This document shows, one piece after another, positions 11,415 through 23,300 of a stretch of DNA of 64,000 bases. The stretch comes from Nageia nagi (taxonomy: Eukaryota > Pinophyta). The notes beneath the pieces were generated by a model. The model saw only the letters and a program-made list of their open reading frames with translations. It had not been told where the DNA came from and did not search any database. A program made the translations under genes and the position numbers. How positions within the stretch are numbered: the stretch's first letter is position 1; each line of letters begins with the position of its first letter. The stretch spans positions 181,722,001 through 181,786,000 of the forward strand of contig JBITNC010000001.1 in NCBI GenBank assembly GCA_050084985.1, written 5' to 3'.

Positions 11415-11770
11415 TTATATAATTTTTGATGGATGATGTAGATTACTATGCATACATACCTTTATTTTATGGCTAGAACTTAATTTTAGGTACATATATC
11501 CAAAAGAACATAAGCAAATTATAGTCAAACCCAGGGTGCTAGTGCCATGCTCACTATCTTTTAGGCCATGAGAAACATATATTTCATTACCATTTCCATC
11601 CATCCAAAGCATAAGCTCTATATTTTGAAGAATGGACATAAGAGCATCAACTTCTAGAGTATCTGACATAATGGAATGTATAGATTCATGATTGAGATAG
11701 TATAAATGAGGCACATCATATCTTCCATCTCTAGCCTTGGATATGGGTTTTTGTAGTCATCTAAACATTA
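11415..11770 (-). pseudogene. Antisense reading frame in the T1 3' region
   Basis: Opposite to gag-pol, open for 99 codons at 11415-11714 and readable further upstream to about 11770. Residues include PHLYYLNHESIHSIMSD, LEVDALMSILQNIELMLWMDG and EIYVSHGLKDSEHGTSTLG. T2 carries the homologous antisense frame at about 32095-32300 (FFFNHESRHSIIFDTQEPFAL..), with stops. No domain is recognised. Antisense ORFs between integrase and 3' LTR are known in Tat-lineage elements, which makes a real ancestral protein plausible. DNA homology of the two copies alone could also explain the match. Confidence 0.4.
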
Positions 11771-11984
11771 TCTAAATTGTATTCCTAGAGATAGCTTCTT
11801 CAATAACTTTTTCCTTGGCTACTCTACTTAAGGGTCTTTCCTGGGGCACCCAAGTCAAAAGGGGGGTAGCATAAGAATCCTCATCATCATTCAATCAGCA
11901 TAAGCAAAAGGATCATAAAATTTTCTTCTATACTTCTTATACACTTCTTTGTACATGTAATTTCATTACCTCAATCATAAATCC

Positions 11985-11997
11985 AAAGATGGGCAAA
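11985..11997 (+). promoter_or_regulatory. Polypurine tract of T1
   Basis: aaagatgggcaaa lies directly before the 3' LTR start tgtagatgcc. T2 has the matching aaagagaggcaaa. Confidence 0.7.
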
Positions 11998-12640
11998 TGT
12001 AGATGCCTCAAAATGAGCCTTTATGTATTTAATAAATCATTGTAATCCCTTACTAATGTATTATTTAAAAAAGGATTAAAAATGTATAAAAGAGGTGTAT
12101 GTCATGTACTTGACTCTTGTGGAATGTACAAGGGGTCAAGATATCAAGTTATGTAAACTTGTATCATATATAAAGGCATCATTTGATGACCTATAGATCA
12201 TAAGTGAATCATGGGATAATAATCATTTCAAGCTAATATAAGGATTATCAATTGAATATCATTTGAAGGATTACAACTTACTTTGTCTATCTATATTTCA
12301 CATCTATTATTCTATAAGTTCACATGTATGTTCTTCATTTGATTATTTGCTAATTTTCTCATTGCTACATTCTTGTTTGCATTTGTAATTTTGCTCATCC
12401 TATGATGCTAAAAGCATACCAATTCTAGGGCATCAATGGCATGCTTGTTCATGAATGTATGCTCTATCCTTTGTGCATTTTCTAATTAATAGAATGAATA
12501 TAAAATCTAAGTAAATACTATTGTATTCTTGTTACATTTTATTGCCATATTTCTTATATATGTGTCAATATTTACAAAGTAGTCCTAATAGTGCATTAAT
12601 GAACTCCATAAATAATTATATGCATTATTTTGGGTTTATA
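11998..12640 (+). repeat. 3' LTR of T1
   Basis: Starts tgtagatgcc and ends tgggtttata (the 5' LTR ends gggtctaca; the changes are C-to-T and G/A type). It shares the TATA box and the tgacctatagatcat block with the 5' LTR. Confidence 0.9.
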
Positions 12641-12645
12641 ACAAA

Positions 12646-13640
12646 TCCTTAACTCTAAAGTTATTATATTTTGGATTCTATCCAACTTTGTATTAAAATG
12701 CTACTAAGTGTACCATGTGAGCATTGGATTTGTATTATTTGTGGATATTAGTTTAGATGCTTTCCTCTTGTTCACCAAGATTGTATCCTAGTTACTTTGG
12801 TTGCTTCTAATTATGATTAGTTTCAAACACTATATTAGAAAAGAGAGAGAATTTTAAAAAGCACTTTTGATTTATATTAAATATTGTTTATGAGGTAATC
12901 TATGGATTTAATTATCATAGGGTGTTGAAATATATATATAATTATTTCATGATAATTTGAAACTTTATTAATATCACCCTTATAATTAATTGATAAAGAA
13001 ATTTTTGCAGATACATAGACATGGAGATAAGTAGTTTGAAATCCATTTCTTTTTATTTGAGATATAGACATGGAGAAAATTGTATGTTGGTTTGTGTGAA
13101 AGGAGCATATGCTCCACCCCCCCTCCTACCCATGATTTATTGGGGGTGTATGATCACATGCTCCACCCCCCATCCTCCCCATGTTGATGAATGTTACATT
13201 GAATAGATTCATTAGCTAAATACAATTAAGTAGAACTCTACTTCAAGTCATGCTATGTTAAGGAAAAAGAGTAATCTACTCTCAGGAAACATAATGCTCA
13301 AGTAATATCCATAATCAACAAGAAGCTCATCTCATATTAGTTTAATTATATCATAAGATAGTTTTGAAGACTCTAGTTAAAAAGTATGGATTTTCCTTCT
13401 TTGCCTTAACAAATATGAGATGAAATCATGGACTAGACAATTGCTTTACTTACTAACTAATAAACTTGAAGATTCTACATCCATGTGTTTTTTGGAAACT
13501 TTTACGTTTATTAATATTAAGGGATGACATGTGTTAATCAAGTTTTGGTAATTTAATTTTAATTTCATTTATATTATTTCTATAAATTTATAATACTAAT
13601 GATGTTATATTATGATTGTGTAGGTTATCACTAATGTTGC
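12646..13640. other. No gene recognised
   Basis: Non-coding AT-rich sequence between the T1 target duplication and the DUF7869-type pseudogene. The only landmark is the C-rich direct repeat at 13108-13183. Confidence 0.5.
13108..13183 (+). repeat. C-rich direct repeat, two 26-28-bp copies
   Basis: Copies at 13108-13133 and 13156-13183 share atgctccacccccc and end ccatg. A run of 7 C is unusual in this very AT-rich window. Confidence 0.75.
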
Positions 13641-13654
13641 TTTCATTTTTTAAA

Positions 13655-16600
13655 GGAGAGAATGTTGATTTACTTTAGGAGGGTGCTAAAGTTGCAGAGG
13701 CCAAAGTTTACCCAAATAGAAGGATACTACATAAAAAAAAAGGAGATAATTTCTTAGTTATCATTATTCAAAGTATTTTAGATGGTATATTTGGTTTAAC
13801 TTATGAACTTAAAGCATAAGAAAAAATACAAACACTAAAGGAATCTCTTGGATACTTTATTGCATGGTATAAATCAAATATCCATAAGCATGATCAATAC
13901 CCACAAGAGGATGCAATTTTTCTTAACTTAGAAGGGGCACAAGGCATGCTAAATAGCATTCATAATACACTTACAAAAGATAGGTTTTTTTGGGTGTGAG
14001 AAGAAGTGATTCTAAAAGATAATTGTTTAGGAGATGATATTAGCATAGCTTATGGCCTTATTGTATATGTTGATGATGATGAAATAGTTCAAGGGGAGTG
14101 CTTGGGGCCATTTACATTTGGTATACTAGTGGAAAAAGTGATATTAACTTGTAATAGTTGTTCATTGTTAAAGGATCCTAACACAATGATAGCTTGGTCA
14201 ATACATAATTTATGCGATAAGCTAATAGGGTTGAATATCAAAGTCAAAGGGATTGGCCAATTATAGGTTTCATAATTAATAAAAGGATATTTCAATAGAA
14301 ATTTTTATGGGTACAACTCATCAAGTGTAAAAGAAGAGAAAATTAAACAATTAAAATCAAATTGCCAAAATCACAACTTAAAGTTTAGAGGAGTTGAAGT
14401 GAAATAGATACACACATGCTCATTGGATAGTCAATACATTGCTAAGGGAATGATTACAAATGTAGCTAAGGTAGATATAATACAATTCAAAGATTTATAT
14501 GGACATCATTTTGGTGTTCATATTACCATAGTATGCACACCAATATGTAACAAGTATTCATCATTAGATAGTTGTCTTATTCAATGGCCCATAAATAAAC
14601 TTATCTACCTAAATGGTGGAACAATGGATGTCAAATTAAAAGAAGTTCCAAAGGAGGTGGAGTCTAATCTTTAGGGTGTATTAGAGGAAACATTTCCCAA
14701 ATGGAATACCCTATTTATTTTAATTACATTTATTACAACATAATAAATATTCTAATGAAAAGACCATACACCCTCAGTAAATGTATAAGGCATACTACAA
14801 CCATTTCTGATGAATCATTATTAACAAGTAAGGAAGATGAAGATGAGTTACAATTTATCACTATATTAAAGAAAAAAAATGTTGTGATGAAAATTGTATA
14901 TCTAAAATACCATTAGGTGCAATTACTAGTGGATGGAATAAGATTCAAGGCCTAAATGAGAATTCAAAGAAATAATTTGTTCTCAATGCATTAGGATACA
15001 ATACTTCTATAAATATAAATAATGTATCAAGAAAAAGAGTCCCTTCTAAATTGAAGTTTAATAGCCTCAACATTTGTTAAAATACTTGGTATATTTCCTA
15101 TGGTATTCCAAGAAGTACCTTTTTAAACATAAGAGGGAATTTACAAAAGGTAATATTATTGTAGTGAATGGTAACAAAGGATTACAAAAATCAAGGCCAA
15201 ATACTATGGTAGTAATTGCTAGTATTAGAAAAATTATGAATGAAAATTTTGATACAACTCCTCATTTGACATGATCCATTAGCTAAGATGGATCAAGAGC
15301 ACTCATAAAGCTCCTTCCATTAAATTATGTACGATGTACCATTTCAAAGAACTGAAATGAGGATATGAAAACTTTGAAACTTCCTCTTATCTCATTGTCA
15401 AACTTTAGTAGGATATGAAATCAACATTTTTCATATGTTGCAATTTCAAATAATAACTTCTTTACAAAGCATGATGAATGTGTACAACTTGAAAACAAGC
15501 CTAGATCAACCAATGCTCTAGAAATAAGAAGAAAATTAGAAGATTATCAAAGATTACATAATTCATACATTACAAGTTATCATTTTGAATATTATGGCAA
15601 GAGGATTGAATTTGAAAAAAAAAACTAGCAAAGTTTTAATCATTATGCATGATAAGATGCATAAGAATAATAATTCCATACCAAGGTGATGGAGGAGGTA
15701 AAAATTAGTGAGTAGTGTAATGAATTTTCTAGTATCATTGATAGGAATTCTTACACATTGATATAATACTAGAGGTTTTGGTCATTTTAGCTTAATAAAA
15801 GTCATAAAAGGAGGTTCAAACATCATAGTGACATCATTAGCAATATGTTTATACATGTTAGAAGAACCAATCACCAATGTGTATGGAAATTTATTATACC
15901 AAAAATGATCTTCTAAACATCCCCTCCATGATGCTTTATTATAGAATGAAGATTATGAAAAATATTAGGAGTACAAATTGAAATCTAAAGAATTTTTGTC
16001 TAGTGTAGGTGATAATATTAATCTAGCTGGTTCACTAAAAACAATTAACCCCCATCCTCTACTTGAAACTAGATAATGCTACTAGTGATAATAAAAATTA
16101 TTATTTGTTTGGATTTTTATCAATGTTGACAGCAAAGATGATTTTTAACATTGTGTATACAAGCTTTCTACTAGTGGATCACACTCATGAGGATATTGAT
16201 GGAATATTTGGGAGATTATCATCAGTTTTGTGGTGATAAGAAATATTTTCTTTCCCATAAATTATGGATACTTATAGATCATGCCAAAAGGATTCAAGTT
16301 CATTTACACCGTACCTAATTGAGAAGGTATATGAATTTAAAACATTTGTAAGTCCATATTTATTATATGTACAAGAGAGAATAGTGGGTATCAACAAACC
16401 TCAATATTTTAAATTCCATGTTATTTATGGAATACCTATGATTCAATATAAATCATTAATAAGAGATAATTCTTGGTCAAAACCAGTCAATATATGGTGC
16501 ACATTGCTTAATGGATTGGTAGATTTACCTATGAAAAAGCCTCCACTTGCATCATACAAGCACTAAAAGAGATGGATGAATTGTAGAAAGGAATAAAAGC

Positions 16601-17266
16601 ATATATTTACTTATGTAAAATTAGTGTTATAGATGCAATAGAGACATTTTGGATGTTAAAGATAAGATATTGCAAGAATGTTTTGAATACTTTAGAGAAC
16701 CCTTTTTCTAGACTTGAAGAAAGGTCAAAAAATATTTTTTGGCTAGGGAAAAGACAAAATATGAACATTGAAAATAATAATAAACTTCCTTCTTTTCTAA
16801 TGGAATATTACTTATAAGAAAATGTTCATACTATTGATAATGTATTTGTGGGATCCTTATGTAATCAAGTAATAGAGGATGAATTTTATCCAAAAGTTGA
16901 TTTTTTAAGAATCAATTCCTTTTGGTGTGACCAAATTTAAAATATTTTTCAGCATGGTTGGGTAGGGTAGAATATGATGTTTAACAAGATAAGATCAAGT
17001 TCCAATGGTGGCAACCAATTGGAAAAGGGAAAATAATGAAAGATTTGTATATAGATTGCTTAAATAAAGGTAAGGAATGCAGGGTCGAAAATGAGCCAAC
17101 AAATGAAATTAATATTGATAGCATAATTTGGGTATGGAAACCAAAGGTGGGATGGAATGGGAAGAAAATATCAATAAAAGATAAGGGACATGAAGCCATT
17201 AGGACATATCAAGAACAACTTTGAAGGAATGATTTGAATGATAGTGAATATGAGGATGAATGTTAA
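13655..17266 (+). pseudogene. Decayed DUF7869-type plant protein (HTHEDID family)
   Basis: Reading across stops and frameshifts gives a large protein. The N-terminal half has two similar modules, each ending in (F)IAW: SLGYFIAWYKSN (about 13840-13875) and GECLGPFTFGILVEK..LLKDPNTMIAWSIHNL (about 14090-14210). The latter resembles the DUF8039-type repeat of plant transposon-linked proteins. The C-terminal half has IMHDKMHKNN (about 15645-15675), LDNATSDNKNYYLFGFLSMLTAK (16069-16140), SFLLVDHTHEDIDGIFGRLS (about 16159-16220), PQYFKFHVIYGIPMIQYKS (16405-16455) and a final YEDEC stop at 17264. The LDN..DNKN..GHTH(E/D)DID pattern is a known plant family of unknown function, found in mosses and gymnosperms (from memory). 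A mobile origin is possible. At least 15 stops are present. Confidence 0.7.
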
Positions 17267-19785
17267 CTTTTATCAATGTAAGTTGATAATATGATTATTT
17301 TTTTATTGTATTTACTTTTATTTTCTTAACATGTGACTCTTATAAAAATATATTTATACTAAAGTGATGATATGATTACTTTATTTTGATCTACTTTCAT
17401 TTTCTTATTACTATGGAAATCTAGTTAAATAGATATAGTTCTAGCAAAGCATGTGTAACTTGTTAGTTTCTAACATACTTGTAGGTGTGATCAAGTTTGG
17501 AAAGCTAAGGAAGTATTTTTAGTTCTACTCAACACATGGAGGGATCAAGCAACAAGTTGGAAATAAAATGAAGATACTAATAGTTTTTATGTATTATTAT
17601 CATCTACTTTATTATCAAGTAATATTTAAGCAAAGGCATGAAAGCTAATTATCTATAAGTAACCAACCATGGCTTATTTGTAGAGGATTTGAATTTTTAT
17701 AAAATTTCTAGAGAATAGAGCAAAGGTTTTTGTAACAAAAAGAACTTGAATAATCAATAAGACTTATTTTGACTTTAGTTCATATATCTGAATCTTATCT
17801 CATGGCTTCAAATGAATGCTTGATTCATAAGTCTTATGTATTTATTCATTGGTTATTATTCTAAGCTACATTTTTTATAATTTCATTATTGAATATTAAC
17901 TTATATAAATTTAAGTTGATAATATGATGATTATTTTGTTGTATTTACTTTTATAAACCTAATATGTGACTCCTATAGAAACATATTTATACTAAAGTAA
18001 TGATGTGATTACTTTACTATGATCTACTTTTATTTTCCTATTACTATGGAATTATAGTTAAATAAATATAGTACTCACAAAGCATGTGTAGCTTGTTATT
18101 TTCTAACATACTTTTAGGTGTGATCAAGTTTAGGAAGTTGAAAAAGTCTATCTAGTGCTTCTTAGCATTTGAAGATATCAAGTAACAAGTTGGAGATAAA
18201 ATGAAGATACCAATAATTTTTATGTATTATTATGATCTACTTTATTATCAGGAGATATTTTCTTAAAGGCATGGAATCCAATCATTTATAAGTATCCAAG
18301 CATGGCTCATTTGTATAGGATCTAAATTTTTGTAAAATTTATATAGAATAGAGAAAAGGTGTTTGTAACAAAAACAACTTGAATAATCAATAATACTTAT
18401 TTCAACTTTAATTTGTAGGTTTGAATCTTGTCTCATGGATTTGAATGAATGCATGATTCATATGTCTTATGTATTTGTTTGCTAGTTATTCTTATAAGCT
18501 AAATTTGTTATAATTTCTTTATTGAATGTTAACTTCTATCAATGTAATTTGATAATACAATGATTATTTTGTTGTATTTACTTTTCTCAACCTAATATGT
18601 GGATCCTATAGAAACATATTTGTACTAAAGTGATGATGTTGTTAATTTCTTATGATCTACTTTCATGTTTCTATTACTATAAAAATCTAGTTAAATTAAT
18701 ATAGTGCCTATAATGTATGTGTACCTTGTTATTTTCTAACAAACTTGTAGGAGTGATCAAGTTTGGGAAGCCATAGAAGTCTTGTCAATGGTTCTCGGTC
18801 CTAGAGGGATCAAGAAACAAGTTGGATATCAAATGAATATACAATCAATTTTCATGTATTATTATCTACTTTATTATTAGGTGATATTTTCCTAAAGGCA
18901 TGAAAGCTAATTGTCTATAAGTATCGAAGAATGGATAATTTGTAGAGGATCTACATTTTTGTAAAAATATTGGAGAATCAAGAAAGGGTGTTTGTAATGA
19001 AATGAACTTGAATAATCAATAAGACTTATTTTGACTTCATTTAGTATGTCTAAATCTTATCTCATGGTTTCAAATGAATGCTATATTCATATGTCTTATG
19101 CATTTATTTCTTAGTTATTATTCTAAGCTACATATTTTATAATTTCATTATTAAATGTTAACTTCTATCAAAGCAAGTTTATTATATGATGATTATTTTG
19201 TTGTATTTACTTTTCTCAACCTATATATTGCTCCCATAGAAACATATTTGTAATAAAGTGATGATGTGATTACTTTATTATAATCTACTTTCATTTTTCT
19301 ATTACCATGGAAATATAGTTAAATAAATATATTACTCAAAGTATGTGAACCTTGTTATTTTCTAACATACTTATAGGTGTATTTAAGTTTGGGAAGCTAC
19401 AAAAGTCTTATCAATGCTTCTTGGCATTTGGAGGCATTAAGCAACAAGTTAGAGATAAAATGAAGATATCAACAATTTTCATGTATTATTATGATATACT
19501 TTATTATTAGGCAATATTTTCCCAAAGGCATGAAAGCCAATTTTTTATAAATAGTCAATCATGGCTCATTTGTAAAGGATTTCCATTTTTGTAAGAACTT
19601 GGGATAATAGAGCAAGGATGGTTGTAACAAAAAAAAACTTGAATAATCAATAAGACTTGTTTTAGTTCTATTTGGTATGTCTAAATCTTATCTCATCACT
19701 TTGAATGAGTGCATGATTTGTATATCTTATGTATTTATTTTTTGGTTATTTTTCTAAGATACATTTTTTTAGAATTTTTATGTAT
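17261..19785. repeat. Four tandem copies of a 630-bp unit
   Basis: Unit starts (tgttaactt..atcaa.gtaagttgataa) fall at 17261, 17894, 18527 and 19156, spacing 633, 633 and 629. Internal markers recur once per unit: tgttgtatttacttt, gatctacttt, ttctaacatacttgtaggtgtgatcaagttt, caacaagttgga..aaatgaagat and aacttgaataatcaataagactta. Each holds a good splice-acceptor-like stretch (ttctaacatacttgtag). The array begins within the stop codon of the preceding pseudogene, so the founding unit is its 3' flank or UTR. No protein is encoded. Confidence 0.9.
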
Positions 19786-20489
19786 GTTGATTTTTAATCC
19801 CTTGTCATCTCATAGCAAAGGTTAAAGGAACTTAACAAGGTTAGATTTGTAAGATAATAATATTAAAATTAGAGGAAAAATAAAATATCATATAATTAGA
19901 AACCAATATCCTTCTTAATGGATTACATTAATTAAATATTTGATTTCCAATACTATATCACTCAATGCCCATAATCATAATATTGGAAGTCTAGATGTTG
20001 CCTAATAAGTCTAGATTTAATAAAATGGTGGTTAAAATGATAACAATGGTGATTAAAATATTATATGTACATTTGAGTAATTAAAAATTATATGTATTAA
20101 TATATTTAGTGGTTTGAGGTTGACTTGCATATGAATTTGAATTATAGTATTTTTTTAATGTTTTGTAATTTGTAGATTACTGCTAGTCAATTACTCATTA
20201 ATATATTAGTCATATTACACATATTTTCATGTTTAAGATGTTCAATCAATTAATCCATATATATGTAATCATTCAAAATCTGAAAATGTATATACATGCC
20301 TATGGTGGTAAATTTAATATTGGCATAGGATGGAAATGAGATATTCTTCATCAATTCTATGTAACAATACCACACAGTAAATGTATATTATGAGAATGCA
20401 TTATTCAAAATGTCAAGATTTACACGATTAAACATCAACTAAAGATTCAATTAATGTATTAAGTAAAACATAAAAAAATACAATAAAAA
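19786..20489. other. No gene recognised
   Basis: AT-rich sequence with no long frame and no recognisable repeat end. Confidence 0.5.
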
Positions 20490-20652
20490 AATATGTTAGC
20501 CCATGTGTCATGCAATGCATCGATAAAGGCATCAACATGTAAAAAATGTTTTTTGATGCAAACTTGGAATCCTTAATGCTTAAATCATTATAGCATAAAA
20601 GAGCAATTTTTTGATGCATTAAATGATGCAAAATGACTAAAATGTAGTAGTG
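20490..20652 (+). mobile_element. CACTA-like right terminus
   Basis: The segment ends gactaaaatgtagtagtg at 20652, i.e. CACTACTACATTTTAGTC on the other strand, a CACTA-type end. Repeated subterminal words (ttttttgatgca, atgcatc, aatgatgcaaaatg) lie just inside, as is usual for CACTA elements. A gypsy protease sequence starts immediately after. I could not find the matching left end, so the element's extent is unknown. Confidence 0.4.
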
Positions 20653-20662
20653 TTCAAAATTT

Positions 20663-21177
20663 GTGACCATTAAGGTAGAAGGACTTGTGAATAATAGAAA
20701 ATTTATGGTACTCATTGATGGAGTAGCCACCCATAATTTTATAGATGATAAATTTGTAAAAATGAAGGGATTCAAAATGAAGGTATTCTTCGAATTTGAT
20801 GTAACAATTGGAAATGGTAGCATAACTACTAGCCAAAAGCTAATGGAAAATGTTAGAGTTAAATTGGAAGATTATGTAGTCACTAGTGACTTCTACATTC
20901 TTCCCCTTGAAGGATTACCACATATATTTCTTGGAGTACAATGGTTGTATACACTAGGATAAGTATTTTCCAACTACAAAATATTCAAGAAGAAGTTTAA
21001 AATGCATAACAAAGAGGTGGCACTTCATGGTATGAAGGATTTTGGAGAAGAAAATATTGAGTTCCATATGATAAAAGTTAGTGAAAAGAAGAAAGTACTA
21101 CTTGAAGATTCTTGGATCAACTAATAAGATGTTGCTATAGTAGTGGATCTTTTGAATTGCTTGAAGGTAAGCAATTT
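20663..21177 (+). pseudogene. Ty3/gypsy aspartic protease fragment (chromovirus-like)
   Basis: An open 99-codon stretch reads VEGLVNNRKFMVLIDGVATHNFIDDKFV (active-site LIDSGATHNFI-type loop with D-G-V, so the usual Ser/Gly after Asp is altered), then DVTIGNGSITTSQKL, VVTSDFYILPLEGLPHIFLGVQWLYTLG (the ILGM.WL motif as FLGVQWL). A further part (YKIFKKKFKMHNKEVALHGMKD) follows after a stop near 20962. The protease would mature Gag-Pol. RT, RNase H and integrase are absent: the frame runs straight into a polypurine tract and LTR, so pol was deleted. The 5' side is cut by the CACTA-like end. This family differs from T1/T2. Confidence 0.8.
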
Positions 21178-21190
21178 GGGGAAGGAGGAC
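21178..21190 (+). promoter_or_regulatory. Polypurine tract before the LTR at 21192
   Basis: ggggaaggaggac, one base before tgtaatgtccc. It is a strong plus-strand priming tract for its class. Confidence 0.7.
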
Positions 21191-21191
21191 T

Positions 21192-22623
21192 TGTAATGTC
21201 CCTATTTTTTAAGTGTTTTCACCATTTCACCTCTGATAATTGGAAACATTAATTTAGGAATATTTTTATCTATTATAGTAGATTTTGGCCATTGTGTTAT
21301 AAATTCCATTTAAAGACTTAATAAAAGCTCTAATTATGAAATAAATGACCCTTTTTATTTATTTTTATTTGGTTAATTACCAAAATACTAATAAATATTA
21401 TATTTGTGATACCAAAGAAATTATAATTGTAAATGTAATATTAGTCTCATTAAATAAGGCATCGCATATTCTAGCTTTGATGGTTGTAATATTGGCAATA
21501 AATGTATATCTAATCATTAGTGCTTTCCTATTCAAGGTAGAGCATCCTAGATGATTGCACCAACTACAAGGTCATTTGGATATCCAAGGATGGATGTGGC
21601 ACTTTGAACTAGGCATTGAAAATATCAAGATAAGTGGATGACCTTAGAACATGGACATTAGGCATGGGAGAAGCCCAAGATCTGACATTGGCCTTCCTAG
21701 GCACATGGATCGATGGCATTGATCATGAGGTGTTATCACATCACCCCCTCTTGGAATTTGGCATTTTTGGCTCTTAGATGTGATTTCATTTATCCCAAGG
21801 CTCCTTTCTTAGACATTACATACATGAGCATATAGATCACATATCTCAACCATCAAATCATCTTAATGCAAGATTAGAAGATGATCACCCTCACATATAA
21901 AAGGAGAACTCATAGCCATTATGAGATATACTAATTATTATTATTAAACACCTTTTTTAGAATGAGTGGAAGCTCTTTCTTCACCACTTATAGGTAAACC
22001 TACATTTGAGATATTGAGGTGAGAGGAGCCTAACCTCAACTTATTCAATCCATCTTAAGGGATCACCACTAGTTCCATCATAGTTGCTACAAAGGAGACT
22101 TGGTCTTGCCTCACGTATTTTGGGATTAGTGAGGCCTTAGAGCCATCCAAAATAACCATATTTGAGATAATATTACTATAAAATCCTAATGTTATAAAAA
22201 TATTATAATTACCTATATATTGCTATATCAAATACAATTACATTTTATTGTTGAAATATCTCCATTTATCTATTTGTGCTTGGATATTGGATTTAGAAGC
22301 ATTAAACACCTTGTCATAAATTACTATTTTCTCTTCTTGGTTACAATGTTAGATTTAGATTGTTATTTTCATTACTTAATATCTATTTGGGCTCCCAACT
22401 AGGATGTTGGGTTTGTAGAGTATTTTTGCAAGTTGAAATATATTTTGCTTCTCTAGCTAGACATTGGGTTTATGTGTGAATTTTTTAGTTATCATTGCTA
22501 AATTTATCAATCTTAGTTAGATGTTGCATATTTGGTAAATTTTTGAATTGTTTGGACTAGTTTGGAAGCTTAAAGATAAACATACTTCTCCTAGGGCACA
22601 TTTGAGGAGTGATCCCTATAACA
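21192..22623 (+). repeat. 3' LTR of a gypsy element with internal deletion
   Basis: Starts tgtaatgtccc right after the polypurine tract. TATA-like catataaaaggagaac is at about 21894-21908. The right end is placed at cctataaca (22623) by the TG..CA rule only; no second LTR exists in the window to confirm it. Confidence 0.5.
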
Positions 22624-22639
22624 GCTCATCACAACTTAG

Positions 22640-22935
22640 ATCATTTCATATCATATGGTACAATTACATCAGATTGTATGGTGTACTTAGATGAATTTCA
22701 TATCATATGGTATAATAGCATCATTTCAAAATAATATTATGTAATTAGATTATTTCATATCATATATTGGTGCATTTGGATAATTTTATATCATATGGTG
22801 TACATGATCATGAACATGCCTTTATCATTTATCATTTGCATATTACTAGTGATTGGTTAATTCCATTGGGAAATCCTTTGGGATCCCATGGCCAACATCA
22901 TAATTAAGCTCACTATGATTGAGTTTTTGTGCCTC
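22640..22935 (+). repeat. Dispersed repeat, forward copy
   Basis: Contains four tttcatatcatatggt-type words, then catgaacatgcctttatc, attggttaattccattggg and ccatggccaacatcataatt..gctcactatgattgag. The reverse complement of the same order is present at 46466-46960. No coding potential. Confidence 0.75.
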
Positions 22936-23026
22936 AGGTAATCAAGGATGAAGTAGCTTGGAATAATTTTTTCATTTTTAAGAATTCTTCCATACTATGC
23001 TACTTAAAAAAAATGATTACCATGTT

Positions 23027-23300
23027 GTGGTTTTAAACCACTGCATAAATACATAAAACCATGGTCAAAATCACCACTTTAAAGAATAATAAGATGGGTG
23101 AGGAGTGGTTTAATCCACCCATATTATTTGATAGAGAGATAATTTATAACTACCTATTTATGACATTAAGTGGTAGTTTTAGATGAAATATACTGGAAGC
23201 TATTAGTTTTCACCTTAAATAGGAGATTTTTGGTGGAAGTCTTATAGGTAGTAGGAAGATAATAGCCAGAAAATATATTTGGTGATGGTTTAAAACCATC
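23027..23300. repeat. Three short quasi-palindromes with ggttt(t)aa core
   Basis: gtggttttaaaccac (23027-23041), gtggtttaatccac (23105-23118) and gatggtttaaaaccatc (23284-23300). Such clustered words are seen in DNA-transposon subterminal regions, but no terminus is visible here. Confidence 0.5.

Larger units (their letters stand above)
4925..12640 (+). mobile_element. LTR retrotransposon T1, Ty3/gypsy, Tat lineage, decayed
   Basis: Two related LTRs (4925-5593 and 11998-12640) bound a gag-PR-RT-RH-aRH-IN interior in Ty3/gypsy order. A second RNase H between RT/RH and integrase marks the Tat lineage. The flanking 5-bp duplications are acaag (4920-4924) and acaaa (12641-12645), one transition apart. 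Primer-binding site and polypurine tract are in place. LTR divergence is about 10% over the first 120 bases by eye. The reading frames carry many TAA/TAG and frameshifts, and the integrase is cut short, so the copy is dead. Confidence 0.9.

Noticed and set aside
12826-12840. cactatattag as the left end partner of the CACTA-like terminus
   Set aside because: Only the first five or so bases fit the reverse complement of the 20652 end.
20428-20823. 131-codon minus-strand open frame
   Set aside because: It is largely antisense to the gypsy protease fragment and the CACTA-like end; the residues show no domain.
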